This document shows, piece after piece, positions 35,195-44,554 of a stretch of 48,045 bases of DNA; position 1 is the stretch's first letter; the number at the start of each line of letters is the position of its first letter. The translations under genes and the position numbers were made by a program. Origin of the DNA: Reyranella massiliensis 521 (GTDB lineage: Bacteria > Pseudomonadota > Alphaproteobacteria > Reyranellales > Reyranellaceae); assembly GCA_945862125.1 (NCBI GenBank), contig CAMAYC010000025.1, forward strand, positions 1 to 48,045, in the 5' to 3' direction. The notes beneath the pieces are model-generated. The model made no database searches. It had not been told where the DNA came from and saw only the letters and a list, made by a program, of their open reading frames with translations.

Positions 35195-36409
35195 TCAGAT
35201 CTTCATTCCGAGACGCTCGGCGACAGCGAACACATCCTTGTCGCCGCGCCCGCAGAGATTCATCACCAGCAGATTATCCTTGGGCAAAGTAGGCGCGAGT
35301 TTCATCACATGCGCCAGGGCGTGCGCCGGTTCGAGAGCCGGGATGATGCCTTCGAGCCTGCACAGCAGCTGGAACGCCTCCAGCGCTTCGCTGTCGGTCG
35401 CGGACACATATTCGATGCGGCCCATTTCCTTCAGCCAGGAATGCTCGGGTCCGATTCCCGGATAGTCGAGGCCGGCCGAGATCGAATGCGCCTCGGTGAT
35501 CTGGCCTTCCTTGTCCTGCAGCAGGTAGGTGCGGTTGCCGTGCAGCACGCCGGGACGGCCACCCGTCAGGGAAGCCGCGTGCTCGCCGGTCTCGATACCC
35601 TTGCCGCCAGCCTCAACGCCAACGAGGCGGACGCCCTTGTCGTCGAGGAACGGATGGAACAGCCCCATGGCGTTCGAGCCGCCGCCGATGCAGGCGACCA
35701 GCGTGTCGGGCAGCCGGCCCTCGGCCTTCATCATCTGGGCGCGCGTCTCATTGCCGATGACACACTGGAAGTCGCGCACCATCGCCGGATAGGGATGGGG
35801 ACCCGCCACGGTGCCGATGCAGTAGAAAGTCGTCTCGCAGGTCGCGACCCAGTCGCGCAGCGCCTCGTTCATGGCGTCCTTGAGTGTCGCCGATCCTGCC
35901 GTCACCGCACGCACCTCGGCGCCCAGCATGTTCATGCGCACGACGTTCGGTGCCTGGCGGTCGACGTCGACTGCGCCCATGAACACCACGCAGGGGATAT
36001 CGAACAGCGCGCAGGCGGTCGCCGTCGCCACGCCATGCTGGCCGGCGCCGGTCTCGGCGATGACACGCGTCTTGCCCATGCGCTTGGCCATCAGCACCTG
36101 GCCCAGCACGTTGTTGATCTTGTGGCTGCCCGTATGGTTCAGCTCGTCACGCTTGAAGTAGATCTTGGCGCCGCCCAGCCTTTCGGTCAGGCGCCTGGCG
36201 AAATAGAGCGGGCTGGGCCGGCCGGCGTAGTGCTCCAGCAGGTAGTTCAGCTCGTCCTGGAACGCCGGATCGGCCTTGGCGGCGTTGTAGGCCTGCTCCA
36301 GCTCGAGGATCAGCGGCATCAACGTTTCGGCGACATAGCGGCCGCCGAAAATGCCGAAATGGCCGCGCTCGTCCGGACCGGTGCGGAAGCTGTTGGGTGT
36401 CGTTTTCAT
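35195..36409 (-). CDS. trpB: tryptophan synthase beta subunit
   Basis: A 404-residue PLP enzyme condensing indole with serine. The Schiff-base lysine is Lys97 in [10 protein letters not shown]; the carboxylate loop AETGAGQHG and the PLP phosphate loop IGGGSNAMG are intact; [13 protein letters not shown] opens the domain. The start at 36409 has SD-like AGGAAC; an open frame further upstream is Arg/Pro-rich and not TrpB-like. A strong hairpin lies just upstream (36423-36451). Confidence 0.98.
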   Translation of the reverse strand: MKTTPNSFRTGPDERGHFGIFGGRYVAETLMPLILELEQAYNAAKADPAFQDELNYLLEHYAGRPSPLYFARRLTERLGGAKIYFKRDELNHTGSHKINNVLGQVLMAKRMGKTRVIAETGAGQHGVATATACALFDIPCVVFMGAVDVDRQAPNVVRMNMLGAEVRAVTAGSATLKDAMNEALRDWVATCETTFYCIGTVAGPHPYPAMVRDFQCVIGNETRAQMMKAEGRLPDTLVACIGGGSNAMGLFHPFLDDKGVRLVGVEAGGKGIETGEHAASLTGGRPGVLHGNRTYLLQDKEGQITEAHSISAGLDYPGIGPEHSWLKEMGRIEYVSATDSEALEAFQLLCRLEGIIPALEPAHALAHVMKLAPTLPKDNLLVMNLCGRGDKDVFAVAERLGMKI

Positions 36410-36422
36410 CGCTGTTCCTGTT

Positions 36423-36451
36423 GGGCCGGGCGGACTTAGCAGTCCCGGCCC
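36423..36451 (-). other. hairpin in the ridA-trpB gap
   Basis: On the minus strand GGGCCGGGACT pairs with AGTCC...CGGCCC around a GCTA loop, with a 3-base bulge; the arms GGGCCGGG/CCCGGCCC are perfect. It sits in the 73-bp gap between the ridA stop and the trpB start, 13 bases upstream of the trpB ATG and next to its ribosome site. There is no T-run and no Trp-codon leader peptide, so this is not a classical attenuator; an RNA-processing or translational-tuning role is possible. Confidence 0.45.
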
Positions 36452-36482
36452 CGGTCGGTCAAAGCGCCGGCCGAACGCGCAG

Positions 36483-37049
36483 TTAGAGCTTTTTCTTCTT
36501 TGCCGCCTTCTTCTTGGCGGCCTTTTTGGCCTTGGGCGCGGCCTTGCGCTTGGCCGACGGCTTGGCGGCAGCAGCACGGGCCGCCGGCGCGTCTTCCACC
36601 TCGACGATCACTTCGATCTCGACCGGAATGCCGCGCGGCAGCGAGCCCATGCCGACGGCAGAGCGCGCGTGACGGCCACTTTCGCCGAACACTTCGACGA
36701 AGAGATCGGAGCAGCCGTTGATCACTTCCGGTTGGCTGCCGTATTCCGACGTCGCATTGACCATGCCCAGCACCTTGACGATGCGCTTCACGCGGTCGAG
36801 GTCGCCCAGCTCTTCCTTGAGGGTGGCGAGGATGCTGAGGCCGGTGTCGCGTGCGAATCCGTAGCCCTGGTCGATCGAGAAGTCGCGGCCAAGCTTGCCC
36901 ACCGGCAGCGGCTTGCCCGGCAGGCCCGGGCCCTTGCCGGCGACGTAGAGCAGGTTGCCCGTGCGCACCGCATTCACGTAGCTGCCCACCGGCGTCGTGG
37001 GCTTGGTCAGCTCGATGCCGAGTTCCTTCAATCGTTGCTCGACCTTCAT
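36483..37049 (-). CDS. RidA/YjgF-family protein with H1-like lysine tail
   Basis: A 188-residue protein. Residues 1 to about 150 are a Rid-family domain ([68 protein letters not shown]); the Arg that binds the carboxylate of imine substrates in RidA has a plausible match in the GRHARSAVG segment. Residues about 155-188 form an Ala/Pro/Lys tail ending [15 protein letters not shown], like the C-terminal domain of histone H1 or HU-type alphaproteobacterial proteins. RidA proteins hydrolyse reactive enamines/imines from PLP enzymes, which fits its place between trpF and trpB. The tail suggests nucleic-acid or membrane binding. Confidence 0.88.
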   Translation of the reverse strand: MKVEQRLKELGIELTKPTTPVGSYVNAVRTGNLLYVAGKGPGLPGKPLPVGKLGRDFSIDQGYGFARDTGLSILATLKEELGDLDRVKRIVKVLGMVNATSEYGSQPEVINGCSDLFVEVFGESGRHARSAVGMGSLPRGIPVEIEVIVEVEDAPAARAAAAKPSAKRKAAPKAKKAAKKKAAKKKKL

Positions 37050-37071
37050 ACCTGTCCCCTTCTCAAATGCC

Positions 37072-37707
37072 TCAGAGCGCCTTCACCCGGTCGAGGAAAG
37101 CACGAATCAGTTCGATTGATTTCACACCCCGGCTCGATTCGACTCCAGAAGAAACGTCGACCGTCTGTGCTCCGGTCACGCGCACCGCCTCGGCGACATT
37201 GTCGGGCGTGAGGCCGCCGGCCAGGAACCACGGCAGCGGCACGGCGAGGCCGCGCAGGATCGTCCAGTCGAAGACTTTGGCGTTGCCACCGGGCAGGACT
37301 CCGCCGGCGGGCTCGAACATCAGGCGGTCGGCCACCGATGCATAGGCGGCGATGCCGCGTTCGGCATCCTCGCGCGTGGCGACGTTGATCACCTTCATCA
37401 CCGCCTTGCCCGTCCGCGCCTTCAGCTCGGCGACGCGTGCGGGCGTCTCCGCACCCTGAAGCTGCAGCATGTCGATCGCGCCGGTCGCCAGCCGCTCGTC
37501 GAGCAGCGCATCGTCGGGATCGACGAACAGGCCCACGCGTCCGACGCTCCTGGGGACACGTGCGCCCAAACTGCGCAGCAGATCGGTCGAGACATGGCGC
37601 GGCGAGCGCGGATAGGTAACGAAGCCGATCCAGCGGGCACCGCCCTGCACCACGGCATCCACCGTCTCAGGCGTCGAGAGGCCGCATATTTTGGCCTCGA
37701 CGCTCAT
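37072..37707 (-). CDS. trpF: phosphoribosylanthranilate isomerase
   Basis: A 211-residue TIM-barrel isomerase of tryptophan synthesis. The general base Cys8 is in KICGLSTPE, the phosphate loops are FLAGGLTPDNV and VDVSSGVESSRGVKS, and the FVTYPRSPRHVS and LFVDPDD segments are as in the family. The start overlaps the pyrF stop by 4 bp and its own stop is 22 bp before ridA. Confidence 0.97.
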   Translation of the reverse strand: MSVEAKICGLSTPETVDAVVQGGARWIGFVTYPRSPRHVSTDLLRSLGARVPRSVGRVGLFVDPDDALLDERLATGAIDMLQLQGAETPARVAELKARTGKAVMKVINVATREDAERGIAAYASVADRLMFEPAGGVLPGGNAKVFDWTILRGLAVPLPWFLAGGLTPDNVAEAVRVTGAQTVDVSSGVESSRGVKSIELIRAFLDRVKAL

Positions 37708-38456
37708 AGCTCGTTGACGCCGGCCTCGCGCGCGATGGCTTCGGCTGCCGCGCGCGGATCAGCCGCCTGGTAGATCGGCCGGCCGACGACGAGGTTGGTG
37801 GCGCCCAGATCGACCGCCTGGCGCGGCGTCATCGCTCGCTTCTGGTCGTTGGCGGCACTGCCGACGGGCCGAATACCCGGCACCATCAGCACGAAGTCCG
37901 GGCCGCATTGCTTGCGTAGCGCCGCGATCTCGTGCGGCGAGCAGATTACGCCGTCGAGGCCGCTGCCGTGGGCCAGGTCGGCCAGCCGCAGCACCTGGTC
38001 GGACGGGTCGGCATTGACGCCCGTCGCCTCGAGGTCGGACCGGTCGAGCGAGGTCAGCACTGTGACGCCCAGCAGCCTGGGCCGCGGCACGTTGAACTTG
38101 GCGGCCTGAGCCCCGGCCTCGTCCACCGCCGCCTTCATCATCTCGCGGCCACCGCTTGCGTGGATGGTGATGAAGGTGGGCGCCAGTTCGACCACTGCGC
38201 GGATGCCACCGGCCACGGTGTTGGGAATGTCGTGCAGCTTGAGATCGAGGAAGAAGCCCACGCCGGTGGCGCGGACTGGCGTCGGAAAGGCGTAGCGCAC
38301 GCCCGGCGCGCCGTGTGCCAGGAAGAATTCCAGACCCAGCTTGATGCCGCCGACGGCCGGTTTCGGTCCTCCGGCGATGCTCTGGATGAGCTTGGTGGCC
38401 TGGGCGAGATCGATGGTGTCGATGCCGCAGTAGATGGGATTTGAAAGGGCTCGCAT
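37704..38456 (-). CDS. pyrF: orotidine 5'-phosphate decarboxylase
   Basis: A 250-residue enzyme making UMP in the last de novo pyrimidine step. The catalytic Lys-Asp network lies in FFLDLKLHDIPNT; substrate-phosphate contacts are in VPGIRP and VVGRPIYQA near the C terminus. It is coupled to trpF by a 4-bp overlap, an arrangement that ties pyrimidine and tryptophan synthesis (both use PRPP). A glpK gene ends 38 bp upstream. Confidence 0.97.
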   Translation of the reverse strand: MRALSNPIYCGIDTIDLAQATKLIQSIAGGPKPAVGGIKLGLEFFLAHGAPGVRYAFPTPVRATGVGFFLDLKLHDIPNTVAGGIRAVVELAPTFITIHASGGREMMKAAVDEAGAQAAKFNVPRPRLLGVTVLTSLDRSDLEATGVNADPSDQVLRLADLAHGSGLDGVICSPHEIAALRKQCGPDFVLMVPGIRPVGSAANDQKRAMTPRQAVDLGATNLVVGRPIYQAADPRAAAEAIAREAGVNEL

Positions 38457-38494
38457 GGCGGGCGCAACCTAGAGGCCTCGCCTTGCTCCAGCAA

Positions 38495-39979
38495 TCAGGA
38501 AGTGCGCACCCGCCGCACTGCATCTTGCCACCCAGCATAGCGACGATCGCGCGAGGCCGCGCTCTCGGCAGGCTTGAAAGCCCGATCGAGCACCCAGGTC
38601 TTCGACAGCGCTTCCAGCGACGGCCAGAGCCCGGCATGCAGGCCAGCCAGGAAAGCCGCCCCCAGCGCCGTGGTTTCGGTCACCTTGGGACGCTCGACGG
38701 GCGCGCCGACCGTGTCGGCCAGACGCTGCATCAGGAGGTCGTTCGCCACCATGCCGCCGTCGACCCTAAGTTCGTCGATCTGGGCGCCATCGCCGCGCAT
38801 CGCATCGACGAGGTCCCGGGTCTGATAGCAGACCGAATCGAGGGTGGCGGCGGCGATCTCGGCCGGACCGGAATCGCGCGTGAGGCCGAGCAGCGCGCCG
38901 CGGGCATCGGGGTCCCAATGCGGCGCGCCCAGGCCGACGAAGGCCGGCACCAGATAGACGCCGTGGCCATCCCGCGCTTTGGCCGCCAAGGCCTCGACCT
39001 CGCTCGACTTCTCGATCACGCCGAGGCCGTCGCGCAGCCACTGCACGGCAGCACCAGCAACGAAGATGCTGCCCTCCAGCGCATAGGTCCGTCGGCCATC
39101 GAGCTGATAGGCGATGGTGGTGAGCAGCCGGTGACGCGAATGCACGGCCATGCTGCCGGTGTTGAGTATCGCGAAGCAGCCAGTGCCGTAGGTCGTCTTG
39201 ATCATGCCGGGCTTGATGCAGGCCTGGCCCACGGTCGCCGCCTGCTGGTCGCCGGCCATGCCGAGAATTGGCACCGCGGCGCCCAGGAAGTCGGCCGTGG
39301 TGACACCGAATTCGCCCGAGCAGTCGACCACGCGCGGCAGCATCGACGCCGGCACGCCCAAGAGCTTCATCAGGTCGGGATCCCAGGCACCTTTGCGAAT
39401 GTCGAGCAGCAGCGTGCGGCTGGCGTTGGTGGCGTCACTTGCATGGACCTTGCCGCCGGTCAGCCGCCACAGCAGGAAGCATTCGATGGTGCCTGCGGCG
39501 AGTGCACCCTTTTCGGCTGCGGCACGGGCGCCGGCGACATGCTTCAGGATCCATTCGATCTTGGTGCCCGAGAAATAGGGATCGAGCAGCAGGCCGGTCT
39601 TGTCCGTAAAAGTCTTCTCGTGGCCCGACTTCTTGAGGTCGGCACAACGTTCGGCGGTGCGGCGATCCTGCCAGACGATGGCATTGTGAATCGGCCTGCC
39701 GGTCGCGCGGTCCCACACCACAGTGGTCTCACGCTGATTGGTGATGCCGATGCCGGCGAGGTCCGCTGGCTTCAGTTTCGCCTTTGCCACTGCACCGCGG
39801 CAGACCTCCACTGTCGCCGACCAGATTTCCTCGGGATCGTGCTCGACCCAGCCGGACTTGGGAAAGATCTGCGGCAATTCCCGTTGCGCGGTGGCCACCG
39901 GCCGGCCCGTGGCATCGAAGACGATGGCGCGGGTGCTGGTGGTGCCCTGGTCGATGGCGAGTACGTGTTTGCCGGCCAT
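38495..39979 (-). CDS. glpK: glycerol kinase
   Basis: A 494-residue FGGY-family kinase that traps glycerol as glycerol-3-phosphate. The N-terminal phosphate loop is [15 protein letters not shown], substrate residues lie in [11 protein letters not shown], and the FGGY signature-like region is [15 protein letters not shown]. Length matches the family. No glpF or glpD is nearby. It lies between the prenyl synthase and pyrF genes on the same strand (14- and 38-bp gaps), so it is probably in one long transcript with them. Confidence 0.97.
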   Translation of the reverse strand: MAGKHVLAIDQGTTSTRAIVFDATGRPVATAQRELPQIFPKSGWVEHDPEEIWSATVEVCRGAVAKAKLKPADLAGIGITNQRETTVVWDRATGRPIHNAIVWQDRRTAERCADLKKSGHEKTFTDKTGLLLDPYFSGTKIEWILKHVAGARAAAEKGALAAGTIECFLLWRLTGGKVHASDATNASRTLLLDIRKGAWDPDLMKLLGVPASMLPRVVDCSGEFGVTTADFLGAAVPILGMAGDQQAATVGQACIKPGMIKTTYGTGCFAILNTGSMAVHSRHRLLTTIAYQLDGRRTYALEGSIFVAGAAVQWLRDGLGVIEKSSEVEALAAKARDGHGVYLVPAFVGLGAPHWDPDARGALLGLTRDSGPAEIAAATLDSVCYQTRDLVDAMRGDGAQIDELRVDGGMVANDLLMQRLADTVGAPVERPKVTETTALGAAFLAGLHAGLWPSLEALSKTWVLDRAFKPAESAASRDRRYAGWQDAVRRVRTS

Positions 39980-39993
39980 CGCGTGCGTGCCGG

Positions 39994-41013
39994 TCAGTGC
40001 GCCCGGTCGATGGCGAAGTCGACCGCCTCGAGCAGGGCGGCCTTGAGCGGCGTGTCGGGAAACAGGCCGAGCGCGTCGCGCGCCATGGCACCGTAATGGC
40101 GCGCACGCTCCAACGTATCGGCCACCGAATGGTGGCGCTCCATCAGCGCCTGGGCATGTTCAAGGTCGTCCTCGCGCTGGTCCAGCTTCTCGATGGTCCG
40201 CTTCCAGAACTCGCGATCGACGGCGCCGCCGCGCAGGAAGGCCAGGATCACCGGCAACGTGATCTTGCCCTCGCGGAAGTCGTCGCCCACGGTCTTGCCG
40301 AGATCGGCCTGGCGGCCGACATAGTCCAGCGCATCGTCGACCAGTTGGAAGGCGATACCGAGATTCATGCCGAAGCTTTCAAGCGCCACACGCTCCGGCC
40401 CGTTGCGGCCGGCGATCATGGCGCCGACTTCGGCTGCCGCGGCGAACAATTTGGCGGTCTTCGCCTTGATCACTTCGAGATAGGTCGCCTCGGGTGTGCT
40501 GGTGTCGCGCTGGCTGACGAGCTGCAGCACCTCGCCCTCGGCGATGGTCGAGGAAGCGCGCGACAGTACACCAAGGATGTCGAGCGAGCCGACATCGACC
40601 ATGAGCTCGAAGGAACGCGTGAACAGAAAGTCACCCACCAGTACCGAGGCCTTGTCGCCCCAGACCGAGTTGGCCGACGGCTTGCCGCGCCTGAGCGCGC
40701 TGACGTCGACCACGTCGTCGTGCAGCAGGGTGGCCGAATGTATGAACTCGACGCAGGTCGCGAGCTTGATGTGGCGGTCGTCGTCGGCCGCATAGCCGCA
40801 CAGCCGCGCCGAGGCGACCGTGAGCAGCGGCCGCATGCGCTTGCCTCCCGCGCCGACCAGATGGTTGGCGAGTTCAGGGATCAGCGCAACCGGCGAGCGC
40901 ATCCTGGCCAGGATTTCCCGGTCGATCCGCACCATGTCATCGGCACAGAGCGACAGCAGCGGCTCCAGGCTGGGAGACTTGCGCTTGCCTTCGAGGGAGA
41001 CGACCGTAGCCAT
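39994..41013 (-). CDS. long-chain polyprenyl diphosphate synthase
   Basis: A 339-residue trans-prenyltransferase. The first Asp-rich motif LLHDDVVD starts at about Asp99, GGKRMRPLL precedes it, and the second Asp-rich motif is [10 protein letters not shown]. The residue five before the first Asp is Ala, not a bulky aromatic, so long products (octaprenyl or decaprenyl, the ubiquinone side chain) are expected. The start at 41013 (MATVVSL) is preferred; a 14-codon-longer frame overlaps the divergent promoter. The exact chain length cannot be read. Confidence 0.93.
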   Translation of the reverse strand: MATVVSLEGKRKSPSLEPLLSLCADDMVRIDREILARMRSPVALIPELANHLVGAGGKRMRPLLTVASARLCGYAADDDRHIKLATCVEFIHSATLLHDDVVDVSALRRGKPSANSVWGDKASVLVGDFLFTRSFELMVDVGSLDILGVLSRASSTIAEGEVLQLVSQRDTSTPEATYLEVIKAKTAKLFAAAAEVGAMIAGRNGPERVALESFGMNLGIAFQLVDDALDYVGRQADLGKTVGDDFREGKITLPVILAFLRGGAVDREFWKRTIEKLDQREDDLEHAQALMERHHSVADTLERARHYGAMARDALGLFPDTPLKAALLEAVDFAIDRAH

Positions 41014-41066
41014 GATGGGAAGATAGTTACCCGATGAACCTGGTTGTTGCGACACGTTGTCGTGAG

Positions 41067-41804
41067 ATGATGACTAGCATGGAAACGGTGCCGACCGAAA
41101 ATGCCTTGCTGGGTGGCCGCGTGCGATTATTGCAGCCATCGCGTGGGTATCGTGTCGCAGTGGACGCGGTACTGCTGGCCGCTGCGATCGACGCCGCCGG
41201 CGGGCAACGCGTGCTCGACCTCGGCGCGGGCGTCGGCGCGGTCGGCCTCTGCCTCGCCGCACGCGTGCCAGATTGCACGATCTTGGGTATCGAACTGCAA
41301 CCGGAACTGGCCGGCCTCGCCGTCCGCAATGCCATCCTCAACGGCGCCGAGCACCGGATGCGGACGATCGTCCACGACCTCGCCCACCCCTTGCCGCCCG
41401 ACATCACGGGGTTCGATCATGTCGCGACCAACCCGCCATACCTGTCGGCTGCGGTTGCCGATCCATCACCGAATGCGAGCAAGGCCCTGGCGACGGTCGA
41501 ATCGAGTGCCGATCTCGCGCGTTGGCTTGGCGTCGCCGTGGCCGCCCTGAAGCCGTCCGGCAGTTTGACCGTAATTCATCGCAGGGATCGGCTGGAAGAG
41601 ATCGTGACGCATCTCGCGGCTCTGGATTGGGGCGACGTCACAGTGAAGCACCTGCCGCCTGCCGCGCGCATCCTCCTCCGCGCCCGCCGCTCAAGCGCAC
41701 CGGCACGACGTACATCATCGCCGCTCGTACTCCATCGTCCGGAAGGCGGCTATACGGACGACGCCGAGGCGATCCTGCGTCACGCCGCTCCGCTTGCCTT
41801 CTAG
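41067..41804 (+). CDS. TrmN6-like tRNA/N6-adenine methyltransferase
   Basis: A 245-residue SAM-dependent methyltransferase. Motif I is VLDLGAGVGAVGLCLAA; the acidic ribose loop is GIELQPELA; motif IV is NPPY (VATNPPYLSAA), typical of N6-adenine and glutamine-amide methylases. Overall it resembles the tRNA1(Val) A37 methyltransferase group (opening LLGGRVRLLQPSRGYRVAVDAVLLAAA). ATG at 41067 or 41070 is used because a GTGAG precedes it; 41034 is open but overlaps the divergent gene's leader. Its position beside a polyprenyl synthase and an S49 peptidase recurs in Alphaproteobacteria. Confidence 0.9.
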   Translation: MMTSMETVPTENALLGGRVRLLQPSRGYRVAVDAVLLAAAIDAAGGQRVLDLGAGVGAVGLCLAARVPDCTILGIELQPELAGLAVRNAILNGAEHRMRTIVHDLAHPLPPDITGFDHVATNPPYLSAAVADPSPNASKALATVESSADLARWLGVAVAALKPSGSLTVIHRRDRLEEIVTHLAALDWGDVTVKHLPPAARILLRARRSSAPARRTSSPLVLHRPEGGYTDDAEAILRHAAPLAF

Positions 41805-41829
41805 CGCGCGCACCGCGACAGTGCCGCCC

Positions 41830-42660
41830 ATGTTGAATTGGATCAAAGAACGCTTTCGCCGCAGCCCGACCGTGCCGGTGGTTCGGCTGGCGGGCGTCAT
41901 CGCCTCATCAGGCGGCCTGCTCGCCGGTCGTAGCCTGTCTATCGACTCGGTGGCGCCGTTGCTCAAGCGGGCCTTCGAGATGCGCGGCGCCAAGGCCGTG
42001 GCGCTGGCGATCAACTCGCCCGGCGGATCGCCGGTGCAGTCGGCCTTGATCGCCCAGCGTATCCGCATGCATGCGAAGGAAAAGAACCTGCCGGTGATCG
42101 CCTTCGTCGAAGACGTCGCGGCCTCGGGCGGCTACTGGCTCGCTTGCGCAGCCGACGAGATCATCGTCGACCCCAGTTCGATCGTGGGCTCGATCGGTGT
42201 CATCAGCGCGGGTTTCGGCTTCCAGGATCTGATCGCCCGCCACGGCGTCGAGCGCCGCGTCCACACTTCAGGTGAGCGCAAGGCAATGCTCGATCCGTTC
42301 CGGCCTGAGAATCCCGAGGATGTCGAGCGGTTGAAGCGGCTGCAGGCCGAGATCCACGAAGGCTTCAAGAATTGGGTGCGCGAGCGCCGCGGCAGGCTCT
42401 TGAAGGCCGACGAGGCGGCGCTGTTCAACGGCGAGTTCTGGACCGGCAAGCGCGGCCTGGAGCTGGGGCTGGCAGACAGTCTGGGCGAACTGCGCACCAC
42501 GCTGCAGGAGCGCTTCGGCGCCAAAGTGCGTCTGCCGGTAATCGGGCCGCGCCGCAGCCTGCTCTCCCGTTTCGGCCTGTCCGCCCGACTGGACGAGATC
42601 GGACCTGCAACAATTGCCGCCGTCGAGGAGCGCCTGCACCGGCAGCGCTTCGGACTCTAG
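41830..42660 (+). CDS. S49 family peptidase (SppA/SohB-like)
   Basis: A 276-residue serine peptidase of the signal-peptide-peptidase A family. The nucleophile Ser99 is in DVAASGGYWLACAADE and the general base Lys151 is in GERKAMLDPF; SIVGSIGVISAGFG lies between them. It lacks a hydrophobic N terminus, so unlike SppA it is not an obvious membrane protein; it may be peripheral, with amphipathic residues MLNWIKERFRR. The start at 41830 has only a weak ribosome site, 25 bp after the methyltransferase stop. Confidence 0.92.
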   Translation: MLNWIKERFRRSPTVPVVRLAGVIASSGGLLAGRSLSIDSVAPLLKRAFEMRGAKAVALAINSPGGSPVQSALIAQRIRMHAKEKNLPVIAFVEDVAASGGYWLACAADEIIVDPSSIVGSIGVISAGFGFQDLIARHGVERRVHTSGERKAMLDPFRPENPEDVERLKRLQAEIHEGFKNWVRERRGRLLKADEAALFNGEFWTGKRGLELGLADSLGELRTTLQERFGAKVRLPVIGPRRSLLSRFGLSARLDEIGPATIAAVEERLHRQRFGL

Positions 42661-42671
42661 GAGCCATTGCG

Positions 42672-43124
42672 ATGAATCTGCGTACGCCCGTTCAGCCTGA
42701 CGATCTCGCCGCCGTCCAAACCTGGTTCGACACGCTGTCGAAGCACTGCCGCGCCATCGACTATGAGGGCGCGCGGCCGATCTTCGCCGACGACATGATC
42801 GCCTTCGGCACCTTCACCGACTTCATGATCGGTCGCGACCTCGCCGAGCAGAAGCAGTGGCGCAACGTCTGGGGCACCATCCGCAACTTCCGTTTCGACC
42901 TCGACAAGATCGAGGCCATTGTCTCGGCCGACCGGCTGACGGCAATTGGCATGGGCGTCTGGCAATCCGACGGCTTCCATCCCAATGGCGATCCGTTCGA
43001 CCGCCCGGGCCGGACCACGGTGGGCCTCGGCCGCAAGAAGGTGGGGGACCCGTTCGTCGCCACCCACACGCACATGTCGCTGTTCCGCGGCACGCCGGAC
43101 CGCAGCTTCGGCAATTTCGGCTGA
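42672..43124 (+). CDS. NTF2-like (SnoaL/DUF4440-type) protein
   Basis: A 150-residue protein of the cystatin-like NTF2 fold: N-terminal helix (VQTWFDTLSKHCRAIDYEGARPIF), the turn FADDMIAFGTF and curved-sheet strands to the end. Members are ketosteroid-isomerase-like enzymes, polyketide cyclases or plain binding proteins; no catalytic signature here decides between them. The start ATG at 42672 follows AGGAGCC, 11 bp after the S49 stop, so the two are co-transcribed. It ends convergent with gdx. Confidence 0.8.
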   Translation: MNLRTPVQPDDLAAVQTWFDTLSKHCRAIDYEGARPIFADDMIAFGTFTDFMIGRDLAEQKQWRNVWGTIRNFRFDLDKIEAIVSADRLTAIGMGVWQSDGFHPNGDPFDRPGRTTVGLGRKKVGDPFVATHTHMSLFRGTPDRSFGNFG

Positions 43125-43134
43125 CGCGCGAGCC

Positions 43135-43455
43135 CTAGCCCGGCGAAGCGAGCTTCAGGCCGACGATGCCGGCCACGATCAATCCGATCGAGGCCAGCCG
43201 CATCGGTTCCATCGACTCGCCGAGCAGGACGATGCCGAGGATGGCCGTGCCGACGGCGCCGACGCCGGTCCAGACGGCATAACCGGTACCAACCGGCAGG
43301 GTTCTGAGCGCAAGCCCAAGCAACGCAAGACTGATGATCATCGCTGCGACGGTAAGCACCGACGGAACGAGACGCGAGAATCCTTCGGTGTATTTCAGGC
43401 CGACAGCCCAGCCGATCTCGAAAAGACCAGCAATAAGAAGAATGAACCACGCCAT
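43135..43455 (-). CDS. gdx: SMR guanidinium exporter Gdx (SugE)
   Basis: A 106-residue, four-helix small multidrug resistance protein. The membrane-embedded Glu13 lies in [16 protein letters not shown], the sequence that marks the Gdx/SugE branch rather than EmrE/Qac. Gdx transporters export guanidinium in exchange for protons. The start at 43455 is chosen because the longer frame adds a non-membrane Arg/Gly segment. The leader upstream holds tandem ACGA-loop hairpins like a guanidine-II riboswitch, which supports the functional call. Confidence 0.93.
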   Translation of the reverse strand: MAWFILLIAGLFEIGWAVGLKYTEGFSRLVPSVLTVAAMIISLALLGLALRTLPVGTGYAVWTGVGAVGTAILGIVLLGESMEPMRLASIGLIVAGIVGLKLASPG

Positions 43456-43510
43456 GATGGCCCCTCCGCATTGAAGGCCGGGGCGTCCCGACCGAAACCC
43501 TCTGCGCGGC

Positions 43511-43538
43511 GGGGTCGTCCCCACAGGGTCGTCATCCT
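43511..43538 (-). promoter_or_regulatory. guanidine-II (mini-ykkC)-like riboswitch
   Basis: On the minus strand two hairpins with ACGA loops stand in tandem: AGGATGACGACCCT (43525-43538; 4 bp with a 2-base bulge) and GGGGACGACCCC (43511-43522; perfect 4-bp stem). Tandem hairpins with ACGR loops define guanidine-II RNAs, which control guanidine exporters, and the next gene is gdx. Departures: only 2 bases separate the hairpins (7 or more is usual), the first stem is bulged, and the pair lies 55 bases before the ATG. Confidence 0.6.
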
Positions 43539-43565
43539 AGATAGGACAGCAGAAGGCAAAATCAA
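43538..43565 (-). promoter_or_regulatory. possible gdx promoter
   Basis: On the minus strand TTGATT (43560-43565) and TATCTA (43538-43543) are spaced by 16 bp, a fair sigma-70-like match overlapping the 3' end of the DUF1835 gene. Transcription from it would start inside the first riboswitch hairpin, which argues either for a promoter further upstream or against this one. Confidence 0.35.
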
Positions 43566-44554
43566 CTCTGCTTTTGGAAGGGCCGGGCCGCTCGCTGATC
43601 CCATCGCCAGGCAGGTGCACCGCGAGCTACCGCGATGCCGCCGACCCAACGCTCGTGCGGACCTGCCGATTGCCAGTCGAGCTTGCCAGCAAGCAGCGCC
43701 TTGCCTGTCGGCGTGAGACGCAGCACCCGCTTGTGCCAGATTGCCCGTCGCGTCGCGGCACTGACCGCGATCGGTGGACGCGGCGCTTCGAGGAGATCTC
43801 GCAGCACCGACCAGAAAAAGAGATCACCCATGAAGGGCTGTGGATCACGCCTGATCTGCGCCTCGGCAAACATCTCCGCCGCCGACCGCGGCCCCTTGGC
43901 GAGTGATGCGAGTGCATTGCGCTCGGTCAACGACAGGCCGTCGCCCGTCCACGGCAACTCCTGCAGCTGCCGTTGCAGGGCCGCCTTCAGGAACGGCAGC
44001 GCGCGGAGGTCGCCCTTGCACAAGGCTTCGAGGGGCTCGGGCGTAGGTGCGCGCAGCGCCGCCCAGGCCTTGATACCGAGCGCGAGTTGGCCGCGCGTGA
44101 CGCGCTTGCGACGCGGCCAGAGCGTGGCGAGCTGGGCGGCGGAAAGCTGGCCGAGGCCGATGAACCGCTTTATGCCTCGGAAACGATCGATCGCGATAAG
44201 CTCGATGCGCGGCAATTTCTTGCGCAGTGCAAAGCTTGCCAGCACACGGACAAGGGCAGCCTGATCGTAGAGATCGTGCTCGCCCCAAAGGACGATCCGA
44301 TCGTAGTCGGCCGGCGCCCGCGCCAGCCGCCAGTAGGCATCGCCGAGATCGGCACGGATCTTTTGCCGAGACAGGCCGGTGCGTTCGGCGATTAGCGCGG
44401 CGCGTCCGGCGATCCAGGCGTTCGATGCCGGCGGCGGGCCGAGCCAGGCCGGATCGGCGAAGGAAAGATAGTCGCCCTCGATGCCGGCCTCGACCAGTCT
44501 CTCGCGGATATCGTCACCACAGCGGATATGAAGGGCGCGCAACGCACCCTTCAT
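43562..44554 (-). CDS. DUF1835 domain-containing protein
   Basis: A 330-residue soluble protein. The N-terminal DUF1835 fold shows LHIRCGDDIRERL, GDYLSFADPAWLGPP and VLWGEHDLYDQAALVRVL (about 1-125). The C-terminal part is helical and Arg/Leu-rich, with a winged-helix-like segment (SLTERNALASLAKGPRSAAEMF) and a late strand pair RVLRLTPTGKALL. No catalytic function is known for the family. Its ATG overlaps the carbamoylase stop by 4 bp, so the two are co-expressed. Confidence 0.82.
   Translation of the reverse strand: MKGALRALHIRCGDDIRERLVEAGIEGDYLSFADPAWLGPPPASNAWIAGRAALIAERTGLSRQKIRADLGDAYWRLARAPADYDRIVLWGEHDLYDQAALVRVLASFALRKKLPRIELIAIDRFRGIKRFIGLGQLSAAQLATLWPRRKRVTRGQLALGIKAWAALRAPTPEPLEALCKGDLRALPFLKAALQRQLQELPWTGDGLSLTERNALASLAKGPRSAAEMFAEAQIRRDPQPFMGDLFFWSVLRDLLEAPRPPIAVSAATRRAIWHKRVLRLTPTGKALLAGKLDWQSAGPHERWVGGIAVARGAPAWRWDQRAARPFQKQS

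Noticed and set aside
36483-36580. Low-complexity A/T-rich and C-rich tract at the ridA 3' end as a non-coding repeat
   Set aside because: It is in frame and encodes the lysine/alanine tail of the RidA-family protein.
43479-43490. Third hairpin of the gdx leader as another guanidine-binding unit
   Set aside because: Its loop is ACGC; guanidine-II loops need a purine at the fourth position.
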